64,000 bases of DNA from Posidoniimonas corsicana (GCF_007859765.1 NZ_SIHJ01000001.1:1756067-1820066); one strand, 5' to 3'. Positions 1-8,529 are shown, numbered from the stretch's first letter. Numbers and translations are program-made. Notes: generated from the sequence alone by a model not told the origin.

Positions 1-2
1 AC

Positions 3-413
3 CACCCCGACCTGTTCTGGTACGGCATCCACGGCGTCGAAGCGCTGTACGCGATCCTGGGCCCCGGTTGCGAGAGCGTGATCCGGCAAGACACCGCTGA
101 CGGCGCCCTGGTTGTCGGTACGTGGCGGGACGGCCGCCGCGGCATCGTCTGGGCCCTGGCGACTCAGAAGCCGGTTTACTCCTACACGATCTACGGCGAG
201 CGCAAGACGGTCAGCACCCACGGCTTCCACGGCTACGACGCGCTGGTGGAGAGCATCTGCGAGTTCTTCGACGGCGGCGAAGCCCCCGTCCAGCCCAGCG
301 AGACGCTGGAGATCCTCGCGATGATGGAGGCCGCGGACGAAAGCCACCGCCAGGGCGGGCGGCCGGTATCGGTCCAGTCGGTCATCGACGAAGCCGCCCA
401 GCGGGACCAGTAG
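3..413 (+). CDS. Gfo/Idh/MocA-type oxidoreductase, C-terminal fragment
   Basis: The reading frame is open from the left edge of the window, so only the last 136 residues are present and the start lies outside. The visible part begins HPDLFWYGIHGVEALYAILG, which fits the C-terminal substrate-binding half of NAD(P)-dependent Gfo/Idh/MocA sugar or inositol dehydrogenases, where a conserved H-G-V/I-E segment lines the active site. The end (positions 259-390) has the usual pattern of a mutable tail with ETLEILAMMEAADESHRQGG, the family's final helix that counts toward dimer packing. The NAD-binding Rossmann fold is not in the window. The substrate cannot be told. The next gene is convergent, 16 bases away. 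The family call is by recalled resemblance. Confidence 0.75.
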   Translation, partial: HPDLFWYGIHGVEALYAILGPGCESVIRQDTADGALVVGTWRDGRRGIVWALATQKPVYSYTIYGERKTVSTHGFHGYDALVESICEFFDGGEAPVQPSETLEILAMMEAADESHRQGGRPVSVQSVIDEAAQRDQ

Positions 414-429
414 GCAACGCGACGTTGGT

Positions 430-1710
430 TTACGCGAGCGTCAGAACGATCCGCCAGGCCGTGCGGACCGCGAGCGCGCACACGACTAGGGTCGCGAGCG
501 CCGTCAGGCCGATCAGCAGCGGCTTGGCCGGCGAAGCGATCCGCCCGGCCAGCCACAGCATCACCACCGACAGCAGCGGGACCCCCAGCACGGTCAACGC
601 CTGCGCCACAACGACCAGTTGCACCACGCTGAGCGAGGTGAGCGTGGACGCGGCTGCGCCGAGGAAGCCCAGCCCGAGCGCCGCGACCGTCAGCAACCGT
701 GGCCAGCGGCCGCCCAGCGAGGAGCCCAAACCCAGGGAGTCGGACAGCACGACCCCGCCGACCAACGCGTTTCCCAGGAATGAACTGAACGCGGCCGCCA
801 AGATCCCCAACGAGAGCACCAGGGTCGCTTGGTCGCCGAAGAGCGGACGCAGCTGCTCGGCCACGTCGCCGGCCGACCGCAGGGCGTCCGGATCGACCTT
901 GCCGTGCAGCGCCGCTGCGCTGGTGGCCATCACGATCCCCGAGATGACGCCCAGGATAGCGATGCCAACGGCCGTGTCGGTTAGTGCTATTCTCGCCTGC
1001 CCGGTCGACCAGTTCTTCTCTCGCACCAGGTACGGCTGGAAGAACGCCGCCGCCACAGACAGCGTCGTCGCCACGAGCGCCTGCACCGCCCACAGGTCGT
1101 CGGTCAAGACGCCGTCGCGCAGGAACGGCAGGAACCGTGGCGTTTCTTGCCCTGCTGGAAACCCTGGCGTCAGCCCGGCGATCATTCCACTCAGTGATGG
1201 CTTGGCCAGCAACAGGTTGACTGTGAACCCGGCGAACATCGCGATCACCATCACGCTCATCAGCTTCTCCAGCGGGCGGTAGGTTTCTCGAAACCCGAAC
1301 AGCACCGCGACGATGAGCGCGTTCAGCCCCCCGAGCACCACGACATCAACCACAGGAGACCGCGCCCCGCCGGTCATGCCCAAGAACGACTCCAGCGAGG
1401 CCAGCACCGCGATGTTGTTGGACGCCTGAAACAACGCGACGATAAGAAACAGCGTCACGCCCACTGCCACGGCGGCCGCGCGGCCGAAGCGGCCCGCGAC
1501 CTCGCCGCAGGGCGTGCCGGCCACAGTGATGCCGATCAGCGCGCCGACCGCCGTTAGCCCGATCATGAGCAGGGTGGCGGTCAGCGTGACCCACAGGAAT
1601 TCGTACCCGTACTGACAGCCCACCTTAGAGCTTGCCAAGATGCTCCCAGGGCCGAGAACGATGGACGCCAGAATAATGGCGGGCCCCAGCCTGCGGATGT
1701 GCTTGATCAT
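430..1710 (-). CDS. NRAMP-like transporter lacking the canonical metal-site motifs
   Basis: A 426-residue integral membrane protein with about eleven hydrophobic segments. I chose the ATG at 1710 because the protein then starts MIKHIRRLGPAIILASI, like the first NRAMP helix; a longer frame to 1791 would add an unrelated arginine-rich leader. NRAMP proteins import Mn2+ or Fe2+ with protons, using an Asp-Pro-Gly-Asn motif in helix 1 and Met-Pro-His in helix 6. Here helix 1 reads LGPGSILASSK, with Gly and Ser replacing Asp and Asn, and the helix 6 region reads FFQPYLVREK. The fold is therefore NRAMP-like but the substrate is probably not a typical divalent metal (inference). It lies downstream of a GntR regulator on the same strand, 143 bases away, and paired palindromes in that gap suggest control by it. 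Confidence 0.72.
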   Translation of the reverse strand: MIKHIRRLGPAIILASIVLGPGSILASSKVGCQYGYEFLWVTLTATLLMIGLTAVGALIGITVAGTPCGEVAGRFGRAAAVAVGVTLFLIVALFQASNNIAVLASLESFLGMTGGARSPVVDVVVLGGLNALIVAVLFGFRETYRPLEKLMSVMVIAMFAGFTVNLLLAKPSLSGMIAGLTPGFPAGQETPRFLPFLRDGVLTDDLWAVQALVATTLSVAAAFFQPYLVREKNWSTGQARIALTDTAVGIAILGVISGIVMATSAAALHGKVDPDALRSAGDVAEQLRPLFGDQATLVLSLGILAAAFSSFLGNALVGGVVLSDSLGLGSSLGGRWPRLLTVAALGLGFLGAAASTLTSLSVVQLVVVAQALTVLGVPLLSVVMLWLAGRIASPAKPLLIGLTALATLVVCALAVRTAWRIVLTLA

Positions 1711-1768
1711 GCCGTGATGCCTAGGCTGGTTCGTTCGACCGGCGACGCTCCGGCCCCGTGGGCCAGAA

Positions 1769-1794
1769 TGCATGCAGGCATCGTAGTGCATGCA
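1769..1794. promoter_or_regulatory. Paired TGCATGCA palindromes, possible GntR operator
   Basis: Two identical 8-bp palindromes, TGCATGCA, lie at 1769-1776 and 1787-1794, 18 bases start to start. They sit between the GntR gene and the transporter, about 60-85 bases upstream of the transporter start. Dyad sites for a dimeric winged-helix regulator are often placed this way. The match to a specific GntR/FCD site is not established; assignment is by position only. Confidence 0.35.
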
Positions 1795-1853
1795 ATCTCG
1801 TGGTCAACGCCCGTCGGCAGAAGCGGCGTGCTCAGCCCGCAGGGGTCGGCGGA

Positions 1854-2579
1854 TCAGATGACACGCTCCGAGAAACGCTCGACCGACGCCGCCTGCAGGT
1901 GGTTCGCCATCTCCTTGCGGGCCCGCTTGCCGTGGCCGCGGGCGATCGCCGACAGGATTGCAAGGTGCTGCTCGTACTCCTGCAGCAGGCTCGATCGGCA
2001 GCCCTCCGAGAGGTCGTAAGAGAGCATCTTGAACTTCCAGCACCTGCGGATCGAAACCTTGATCGGCACGTTGCCGCAGTAGTCGGCCAGCGACAGGTGC
2101 AGCGCGAAGTCGAAGTACTTGGCGGCTTCCTCCCACAACTGGCCGCCCGACTCTTCGGCATCGCGGGCCAGAGTGCGCAGGTCGTCCAGCACATCGTCGG
2201 GCACGTTGCCCGCCGCACGCTCCGCGGCGGCCGGCTCCAGCAGCTGACGCAACTCGTGGGTTTGCACCAGCCACTCGCACGCCTCGGGGGTGACGATCGC
2301 TTGCAGGTTGTTCGGCTGCGCCAGGATCCCTTCCGACGAAAGCTTCGCCATGGCCTTGGTGACCGGCGTGCGGCTCATGCCCAGCTGCTCGCTGAGTTCG
2401 GTGGACTTCAGGCGGTGCCCAGCGGCGAACTCGCCCGAGATGATCTTCCCGAGAATAAGGTCGCCCGCCTTGTCGGCGAGCGAGCGGTTGGCGTCGCGGT
2501 CAACCTCAACGATCGCCTGCACCGATGGGTACCGTTGCGACCGAAAAACCTTCGTCGAACTCAGTTCCAGACGACTCAT
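1854..2579 (-). CDS. GntR-family transcriptional regulator with FCD-type ligand domain
   Basis: A 241-residue protein. Residues about 33-97 form a winged helix-turn-helix of GntR type: the segment LILGKIISGEFAAGHRLKS followed by LSEQLGMSRTPVTKAMAKL is the classic wing-and-recognition-helix pattern. The rest is a mostly helical domain ending in HLAILSAIARGHGKRARKEM, the conserved last helices of FCD ligand-binding domains, which sense small carboxylates or sugars acids in many relatives. It is the first gene of a minus-strand pair with the NRAMP-like transporter and probably regulates it. The start ATG at 2579 follows a purine-rich AGGAAGAG on the minus strand, a good ribosome binding site. 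The effector is unknown. Confidence 0.85.
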   Translation of the reverse strand: MSRLELSSTKVFRSQRYPSVQAIVEVDRDANRSLADKAGDLILGKIISGEFAAGHRLKSTELSEQLGMSRTPVTKAMAKLSSEGILAQPNNLQAIVTPEACEWLVQTHELRQLLEPAAAERAAGNVPDDVLDDLRTLARDAEESGGQLWEEAAKYFDFALHLSLADYCGNVPIKVSIRRCWKFKMLSYDLSEGCRSSLLQEYEQHLAILSAIARGHGKRARKEMANHLQAASVERFSERVI

Positions 2580-3072
2580 TCTCTTCCTACGCTATCTGCC
2601 ACCCGGGAAATGGATGAGGAACCGCTGCGACACCGCGTGGCCGGCTTCGGACAATCGGTGTCGGGGGTTTTGAACACGGATATCAGGCGTAACGCTCATC
2701 TCTATGCTACTCCGAGCATCGTACTCGCCGCAATTCAGAAACGCCTTGGCGCCCTGCAGGGGTTCACTCTCGAAGCTTCATCGGCGCCCGCACTGGCGCG
2801 GATTAGTTGTGGCCGCGGTCTCCATTTTGCGGGAGGGGGACGCTGGATTCTGCTTGACCCGCTGTTAAGAATACATTATCAAAACTGAATGCACTTTGCG
2901 AGCGGTGGCGGATTCGCCCCTCCTGTCGGGTGCATCCAGAGGAGGCGATGTGGCGGCTTCGCCTGAAACTGAGGCTGTGGAAGGGCTCGTAGTGAGACCT
3001 TCAAGCCGCGTTTGAGACGCGCTCTCAAGCGTGCGTGTCGGTCAGTCCCTCGCGTTTCTATGGAGTAACGTA
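2580..3072. other. Divergent intergenic region between GntR gene and DUF1559 gene
   Basis: This 493-base stretch separates two divergently transcribed genes, so it should hold both promoters. A weak sigma-70-like pair, TTGACC at 2854-2859 and TATCAA at 2877-2882 with a 17-base spacer, could drive the plus-strand DUF1559 gene with a long leader. An imperfect inverted repeat, CGCCCCTCCT near 2915 against AGGAGGCG near 2940, lies within that leader. No convincing coding sequence or RNA gene is seen. Confidence 0.4.
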
Positions 3073-4047
3073 ATGCCCGGAGCTGAGTCGAGAGTCAGGT
3101 CAACCGGATTCACCCTGGTCGAGCTGCTGGTCGTCATCGCGATCATTGGAGTTTTGATCGCGTTGTTGCTCCCCGCCGTGCAGTCGGCGCGGGAGGCGGC
3201 CCGCCGGTCCCAGTGCCTGAATCAGATCCGCCAGGTCGGCTTTGCCTGCCAGCTGCACTCGGACACCTACGGTCGGTTCCCGTCGGCAGCGGACGAGTCC
3301 GGCTACAGCCACCTCGCGCAGATCCTGCCGTTCCACGAAGAGCTCGCAGTTAGTGGGCTGCTGGACTTCAATCCGGAGCTGGGGCCGTCGCTCGACGCGC
3401 CGTGGGACAACAAGGACGACCCCAACATCGTCGCCGCGTACGCCACGCCGATCGACGCGTTCAAGTGCCCGTCGAACCCCGAGTACGAACCGACCAACCT
3501 CGGCGTATCGGGCGTCACCAGCATCGAGGACTCGGCGCTGCGGGGCCACTACGGCGCCGTGATGGGCTGCAAGTTCGCGTGCTCCGGTTCGTCCAGTGAA
3601 GACAGCCTATGCCCGGTGGACCCCGTGCTGGGTTGCTCGACAGGTGGAACCGCGTCCGGCGGAGTTATGTACGTGATGAGCAAGACCAAGTTCCGGCACA
3701 TCACCGACGGGACGAGCAAGACCGCCGTGCTCGGCGAGTTGGCCGGCGACATCGGTTCCGCCCGCACGTGGATGGCCGGCGTCGCCGACCCGACGGACGG
3801 CAGCGGCTGGGTCTACTCCGGCAAGAACGTCTTCTGGCCGATGAAGTACGCCACGCGGCAACGCGCCAGCGACGAGCCGAAGCTGCGGATCCGCGAGAAC
3901 GACCTGTCGTTCAACAGCGCCCACCCCGGTGGCGTGCACTTCTCGTTTGCCGACGGCTCCGCGCGGCTCATCAACGAGAGCATCGAAGAGAACGCCTACT
4001 ACGCCATGGCCAGCCGCAGCGGAGAAGAGGTCCTGGCGGAAGAGTAG
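3073..4047 (+). CDS. DUF1559 pseudopilin-like protein (first copy)
   Basis: A 324-residue protein starting MPGAESRVR, preceded by GGAG at 3062-3065 seven bases upstream, which decides this ATG over an in-frame GTG at 3031. Residues about 11-40 are a type IV pilin-like signal, GFTLVELLVVIAIIG, then the DUF1559 continuation LLPAVQSAREAARR. Near the C-terminus HPGGVHFSFADG matches the H-X9-DG signature that ends DUF1559 proteins. These are very abundant in planctomycetes, are thought to be prepilin-peptidase substrates at the cell surface, and lack an agreed function. It is followed by a small lipoprotein and a dockerin-bearing secreted protein on the same strand, the same order as at 19673-24576. 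Confidence 0.93.
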   Translation: MPGAESRVRSTGFTLVELLVVIAIIGVLIALLLPAVQSAREAARRSQCLNQIRQVGFACQLHSDTYGRFPSAADESGYSHLAQILPFHEELAVSGLLDFNPELGPSLDAPWDNKDDPNIVAAYATPIDAFKCPSNPEYEPTNLGVSGVTSIEDSALRGHYGAVMGCKFACSGSSSEDSLCPVDPVLGCSTGGTASGGVMYVMSKTKFRHITDGTSKTAVLGELAGDIGSARTWMAGVADPTDGSGWVYSGKNVFWPMKYATRQRASDEPKLRIRENDLSFNSAHPGGVHFSFADGSARLINESIEENAYYAMASRSGEEVLAEE

Positions 4048-4115
4048 CAACCGCCGGCGAAACCATCGCCTTGGACCCCTCTGGCCCCGCTTCCGTGGAC
4101 GACACCCCATTCCCT

Positions 4116-4565
4116 ATGCGCACCCGACCTGACACCCCGTCGCCGTTCATCTGCTTAACGCTGATTGCGTTCACCTTCGCCATTGGCTGCGGCGGGCGTG
4201 AGTTTGAAACCGCGGCGGCGTCCGGCGTGGTGACGCTTGATGGCAAGCCGGTAACCAGCGGCAGCGTCGTGTTCACGCCCGAGCAGGGGTGGCCCGCACA
4301 GGGCGAGCTCGACGCCGAGGGCCGGTTTGTGCTCTCTACCTTCGAAGACGCGGACGGCGCCATCGTCGGCGAGCACCGCGTGGCCGTGATCGCCCAGACC
4401 GGCGAGGACGCGAGCCAGCACTTCGAGAAGCCGCCCACGCAGCCGGTCCGGTCCCTTGTGCCGGACCGGTACGCCAGCAAGATGACCTCCGGGCTGTTGG
4501 TAGAGGTCCGCCCGGGCGCCGAGAACGACTTCGAGTTGAAGCTCACCAGCCAGAAGCAGCGATAG
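4116..4565 (+). CDS. Small lipoprotein with carboxypeptidase-regulatory-like fold
   Basis: A 149-residue protein. The N-terminus has a hydrophobic stretch ending in the lipobox-like FAIGCGG, with Cys25 as the likely lipidated residue. The remainder reads as one beta-sandwich: SGVVTLDGKPVTSGSVVF at residues about 35-55 is the usual opening of the carboxypeptidase-regulatory-like domains that follow DUF1559 genes in planctomycetes. It would sit in a membrane facing outward. It starts 68 bases after the DUF1559 stop and ends 12 bases before the next gene, so the three are probably co-transcribed. No enzyme motif is visible. A paralogue in the same relative place is at 20758-21192. The start ATG has no clear ribosome binding site. 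Confidence 0.8.
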   Translation: MRTRPDTPSPFICLTLIAFTFAIGCGGREFETAAASGVVTLDGKPVTSGSVVFTPEQGWPAQGELDAEGRFVLSTFEDADGAIVGEHRVAVIAQTGEDASQHFEKPPTQPVRSLVPDRYASKMTSGLLVEVRPGAENDFELKLTSQKQR

Positions 4566-4577
4566 CGAAGCGTTCGT

Positions 4578-5816
4578 ATGACGTCCCGTTGGACTTTACC
4601 AAACCGACCAGCTGCAACGACGCGCCGCGTCCGAGCCTGCTCTGCGTTGATTCTAGTCTTCGGTCTGACAGCGACGACCGCCCCGGCGGCGCCACGGTCG
4701 GCGTGGATGTGGCGGGCGGAGTCGCACCCTTACGGGTCGGAGAACGTCATCGGCGACCCGGTCCGCCAGCAGGAGGTGCTCGCCCACGTCGCCGCGAACA
4801 ACTTTGATCGCCTTTACCTAAGCCTCGGCAACCTTCCCCTGAGCGAACCTGACAAGGTTGCCGGCTGGCTATCGAGCCTGAACGCACGCGGCGTAGAGCC
4901 GCAGATGCTGCTGGGCGCGAACACCTGGATCTTTCCGGAGAACCGCTCGTCGCTGCTCGCACACGTCTACACCAGGCTCATTAACTACAACCTCACCCGC
5001 ACCGACCCGGCCGAGCGGATCCCGAGCCTGCACCTTGATATTGAGCCACAGGGACTAAGCAACTGGGGGTCCGCCGACCCGCAGGGCAAGAAGCAGATGC
5101 TGTACCTGCTGAGCGACACCTATCAGGATGTCCGCTCGCTGCTCGACGCGAACGGCGCCGACGACGTGCGTATCTACGCGGACCTGCCCGTCTGGTTCGA
5201 CAGCTCGTCGTCCATCGGCTGGGACGACACCGCGGAGCGCAACGCGTGGTTTCAGGGCGTGGCGGAAACGCTCGACGGCGTTTCGATGATGGCGTTCGAG
5301 CGCGGCACGCTGTCCTCGATCCGGTCGGGCGTCGACTGGGAAGTTCAGAACCTCCCGATCGAGGTTCGCATCGGCCTAAACGCGGCCGAAGTCGGGACTG
5401 GCGAGACGTTCCCCGATTTCGCCGGACTAGATACATTGGCCAACAGCATCGCCGCCCACTACGGCGACCAGATCGGCGGCGTCGACTACCAGCCCTTCGT
5501 CGACTACTGGGACCTTGCGCCAGCGGTTGCGGCGGCAGGCGACTACAACGCCGACGGCCGCGTCGATAGCGATGACTACGCCGCGTGGCGGAGCCAGTAC
5601 GGCGGAGCCGGCGCTGCGGACGGCAACCAGGATGGGGTCGTCAACGCGGCCGACTACTCCATCTGGCGCGACGCATTGGAGTCCGCTGCAACAGCTGCTG
5701 CGGCCACCTCCGCACCCTCGCCGACCGCCGCGGTCCTCGCTGCGTGTTGCGTGCCGGCGGTTCTTCTCCTGCACGGCCGGTCGCCGCGGAATCATAAATC
5801 GGGCGGCGGACTATAG
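4578..5816 (+). CDS. Secreted TIM-barrel-like protein with dockerin-like tail
   Basis: A 412-residue exported protein. After a signal peptide (RACSALILVFGLTATTAPAA, about residues 19-38) comes a domain of about 270 residues that alternates strands and helices, with LYLSLGNLPL and the acidic strand-end motif HLDIEPQG, which is the pattern of a glycosidase-like TIM barrel. I cannot assign a GH family. Residues about 321-370 carry two calcium-binding dockerin-like repeats, GDYNADGRVDSDDYAAWRS and DGNQDGVVNAADYSIWRD. The end is a small hydrophobic segment followed by basic residues, like a degenerate PEP-CTERM anchor (the sequence has APSPTAAV and not a clean PEP). It is the third gene of the DUF1559-lipoprotein cassette. 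Confidence 0.75.
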   Translation: MTSRWTLPNRPAATTRRVRACSALILVFGLTATTAPAAPRSAWMWRAESHPYGSENVIGDPVRQQEVLAHVAANNFDRLYLSLGNLPLSEPDKVAGWLSSLNARGVEPQMLLGANTWIFPENRSSLLAHVYTRLINYNLTRTDPAERIPSLHLDIEPQGLSNWGSADPQGKKQMLYLLSDTYQDVRSLLDANGADDVRIYADLPVWFDSSSSIGWDDTAERNAWFQGVAETLDGVSMMAFERGTLSSIRSGVDWEVQNLPIEVRIGLNAAEVGTGETFPDFAGLDTLANSIAAHYGDQIGGVDYQPFVDYWDLAPAVAAAGDYNADGRVDSDDYAAWRSQYGGAGAADGNQDGVVNAADYSIWRDALESAATAAAATSAPSPTAAVLAACCVPAVLLLHGRSPRNHKSGGGL

Positions 5817-5825
5817 CTGCTATTG

Positions 5826-6746
5826 CTAAGTTCCTTCGAGCGCCGCCCGCGGGTTCTCCACCGTCAGCCGCAGGGCGTCTGCCTCGCTGAGCCCAACCTG
5901 CTCGCGGAGGTTTTGGAAAGCACGGGGGAGGCTGAGCGCCGAGCCAACCAGGTGCGAACGGTCCTGCGACCAGGTCGCCAGGTTCTCGTCGACAACGACC
6001 CTCTGCCCGGCCAACTCGTACTCGCCCGCACCACAGCCGGCGGCCGCAATGGCGTCGCTGACGACAATGGTCCGCTCAAGGCCGGCGGCTTGCAGGTAGT
6101 TCTTCAGCGCGAAGAACGGGATGTGGACGCCGTCAGCGATCATGCAGACCCGCAGCCGGTCGGCTCGGCTCAACACCCGCTGGATGATGTTGTCGTGCCG
6201 CGGCAGTTCGAGCGGGCAGCCGTTCCCCAGGTGCGTGAACATCGACAGCCCGGCGTCGCTAGCCCGGTCGAGATCATCCGCCGACGGGTTGCAGTGCCCG
6301 GCCGAGACGATCACCCCCTGGTCCGCCAAGTAGTGGGTCGTCGCGGCCTGCTCGTCGTGCTCGGGGGCAAGCGTGACCAGCCGGGCCAGCCCTTCGCAGC
6401 TGTCGATCAGCAGCTTCGCGTCCTCGACGCTAGCCGGCCGCACCGCCGCCGCCGGGTGGGCCCCCACGTAGCCGGCGGCGGGGCTGATGAATGGCCCCTC
6501 GAGGTGGATGCCGACCAGTGTGCGGGCCACGTCCGGACTCGAGCGAATAAAGCCGGACAGCCGCTTCGCACGCCGACGCATCGCCGCCAGGTCGTCGGTG
6601 ATCAGGGTCGCCAGCACCTGGCTCGTGCCCTGCTCGCGGAGCAGAACGCACGCCCGGCGCAGCTGGTCGGCGGTTAGCCCATCGGAATTGAAGTCGACCC
6701 CGCCGTAGCCGTTCACCTGCAGGTCAATGAATTGATGCTGTTCCAT
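5826..6746 (-). CDS. N-acetylglucosamine-6-phosphate deacetylase-like amidohydrolase
   Basis: A 306-residue protein starting MEQHQFIDLQVNGYGGVDF; the inner ATG at 6746 was chosen over one at 6776 because the family begins at this D-x-x-V-N-G strand. NagA removes acetate from GlcNAc-6-phosphate during amino-sugar use or cell-wall recycling. Visible family motifs are HLEGPFISP (metal-ligand Glu), the SAGH histidine, FTHLGNGCP (NagA usually has THLFNAM), and VSDAIAAAG, whose Asp is the catalytic base. The protein is about 70 residues shorter than Escherichia coli NagA because the N-terminal beta-sandwich segment is missing, and Met is absent from the THLFNAM motif. It may act on a related N-acyl sugar. 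It is convergent with the dockerin protein, nine bases apart. Confidence 0.82.
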   Translation of the reverse strand: MEQHQFIDLQVNGYGGVDFNSDGLTADQLRRACVLLREQGTSQVLATLITDDLAAMRRRAKRLSGFIRSSPDVARTLVGIHLEGPFISPAAGYVGAHPAAAVRPASVEDAKLLIDSCEGLARLVTLAPEHDEQAATTHYLADQGVIVSAGHCNPSADDLDRASDAGLSMFTHLGNGCPLELPRHDNIIQRVLSRADRLRVCMIADGVHIPFFALKNYLQAAGLERTIVVSDAIAAAGCGAGEYELAGQRVVVDENLATWSQDRSHLVGSALSLPRAFQNLREQVGLSEADALRLTVENPRAALEGT

Positions 6747-7356
6747 GCGCGGTGTGCCTTCTCTCCGTCCAATCATACGACATATGAAGGCCTAGTCTTC
6801 CGCGATCGAGTGGAATGTGCAACCCTCCAATGCGCAGTCTTCTCGCGAAACCTATCCGATGGCCCGACGCCTGCGTCACGGTCCTTTGACTCACGACCGG
6901 CAACTCGTCTTGCATGGGCGCCGGCTCATGTCGGACCCACAGCTTCTCGAGATCTGTTCACGCAGGGTTGAGGCATCCACTTGTCTCGCTTCGACCCTGC
7001 ATGGCTGAACGTGCCGCCTTCCGAGAGGTGTAAGTCCCTGAGAGCCGGACAACGTTGGCGAAGAAGAGAGGAAGAGCATTCCGAATGGCTCAGAGGGCGA
7101 GTCTAGACGTGCAAGGGTCCACAAACCTGCTCTCGCAGCGGTCTGCTTGGGCCTTCAGGGTAGCTGGTTCATCCAGATTGGCACTAAGGCTGAAGGTGTG
7201 CTGCGTCTGCTAGGGGGCTCATCTTGCGGGTAGACTGCGCTAGTGGGGCCTCGGTATGCGGCCGGCGGGGCGAACCTGGCGCGAGTCGGTCGGCTAGAAT
7301 GAGACGTTCTTATCGCAGAGCAGTTGCGCGGCGGACGCTACTTGAAAGGACCAACA
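6747..7356. other. Long intergenic region upstream of pectinesterase
   Basis: This 610-base divergent spacer has no reading frame I would call a gene. It contains a 10-bp stem with one G-U pair, GCAGGGTTGA at 6962-6971 against TCGACCCTGC at 6991-7000, with a 19-base loop. A TAGAAT box lies at 7295-7300, about 57 bases before the pectinesterase start. Short frames across 6817-7124 look like random arginine-rich translations. A decayed gene or an unrecognised small RNA cannot be excluded. Confidence 0.35.
7295..7300 (+). promoter_or_regulatory. Possible -10 box for pectinesterase
   Basis: TAGAAT differs by one base from the TATAAT consensus and lies 57 bases upstream of the pectinesterase ATG. 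No -35 element stands out at the expected distance, which is also true of the other candidate promoters in this window. Confidence 0.35.
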
Positions 7357-8340
7357 ATGAATAAGGCGTTTATCGACCAGGCAGTATGTGTCGCGTTCTT
7401 ACTCCTGCTCGCGACTGGTCTGCGCGTCAGCGCTGAAGCGCCGGACGCGGTAGTCGCGGGCGATGGGAGTGGCGACTACACGATTATCCAGGCTGCCATC
7501 TACGGCGCTCCCTATCGCGCATCGGGGCCTCCCTGGGTGATCCAGGTGAAGCCCGGTCGGTACGAGGAGCGGGTATACGTGCAGCGCGAGCGTGGCCACC
7601 TGCGGCTGGTGGGCGACGACCCGGCCACGACGATCCTGACCGGCGGCCTGCACGCCAAGATGGAAGGGCCGGACGGCGAGGCGATCGGCACGTTTAGAAC
7701 GCCGACGCTGCAGATAGATGGCGACGGCTTCGAGGTCGAGAACCTGACGATCGAGAACTCGGCCGGCCCGGTCGGACAGGCGCTGGCGCTCCGCACCGAT
7801 GGCGACCGGCTCGTGTTCCGAAATTGCCGACTCTTGGGCTGGCAGGATACGGTGTTCTTGAACCGGGGTCGGGTCTACTTCGAACGGTGCACAATCGAGG
7901 GGCATGTCGACTTCATCTTTGGCGGCGCGGTCGCGTGGTTTGAGGACTGCGGCATCCACTGCCGCGGCGGCGGGTATGTCACCGCGGCGTCGACGCCGCG
8001 CGAGCAGCCCTATGGATTCGTCTTCCACAACTGCCGGCTGACCGCGGCGCCCGACGCGAAGGTCTACCTCGGCCGGCCCTGGCGCCCGTACGCGATGACG
8101 GCGTTTGTCGATTGCGAACTCGGCGACGCGGTCCGACCGGAGGGCTGGCACATCTGGGCCGTGCGTGACCCATCGACGATCCGGTACAGCGAGCGCGGCA
8201 ATGCCGGCCCCGGCGCCGACACGGACACGCGTGAGCCGTGGGCTCGGGAGGAGTCGCCGCCGTTGAGCATCGAGAAGGTGTTCGGCGGCGCCGATCCGTG
8301 GCGCCCTGTTGTGACAAGGGAGCCCAAGGTAGGCCCCTGA
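7357..8340 (+). CDS. Secreted pectinesterase (pectin methylesterase, CE8)
   Basis: A 327-residue secreted enzyme. The ATG at 7357 is preceded by AAAGGA ending at 7350 and gives a signal peptide (VAFLLLLATGLRVSAEA). Pectin methylesterases strip methanol from homogalacturonan on a right-handed beta-helix. The catalytic set is intact: GQALAL around residue 145, GWQDTVF with Gln163 and catalytic Asp164, GHVDFIFG with nucleophilic Asp185, and LGRPW with Arg240 and Trp242. The Asp164-Asp185 spacing of 21 equals that of plant and Erwinia enzymes. De-esterified product would suit the PL1 pectate lyase encoded at 53011. It stands alone on its strand between long spacers. Confidence 0.93.
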   Translation: MNKAFIDQAVCVAFLLLLATGLRVSAEAPDAVVAGDGSGDYTIIQAAIYGAPYRASGPPWVIQVKPGRYEERVYVQRERGHLRLVGDDPATTILTGGLHAKMEGPDGEAIGTFRTPTLQIDGDGFEVENLTIENSAGPVGQALALRTDGDRLVFRNCRLLGWQDTVFLNRGRVYFERCTIEGHVDFIFGGAVAWFEDCGIHCRGGGYVTAASTPREQPYGFVFHNCRLTAAPDAKVYLGRPWRPYAMTAFVDCELGDAVRPEGWHIWAVRDPSTIRYSERGNAGPGADTDTREPWAREESPPLSIEKVFGGADPWRPVVTREPKVGP

Positions 8341-8529
8341 CGGGTCCATAGGTGCTTGCGAAGAAGTTTCCGTAGGAAGCCTCCCGCCTTGCTGCGTAAG
8401 CCTGATTCTCGCGCCTTGGTGGGCTGCGTAACCGCCACAGCTGACACAGGCCACCTCAGAACGCGCGGGCCGACTGCCGCGGCTGGGGTCTGTGGCGGCT
8501 GCCGCGGGAAGGGCGTGGCGGGCCAACGC

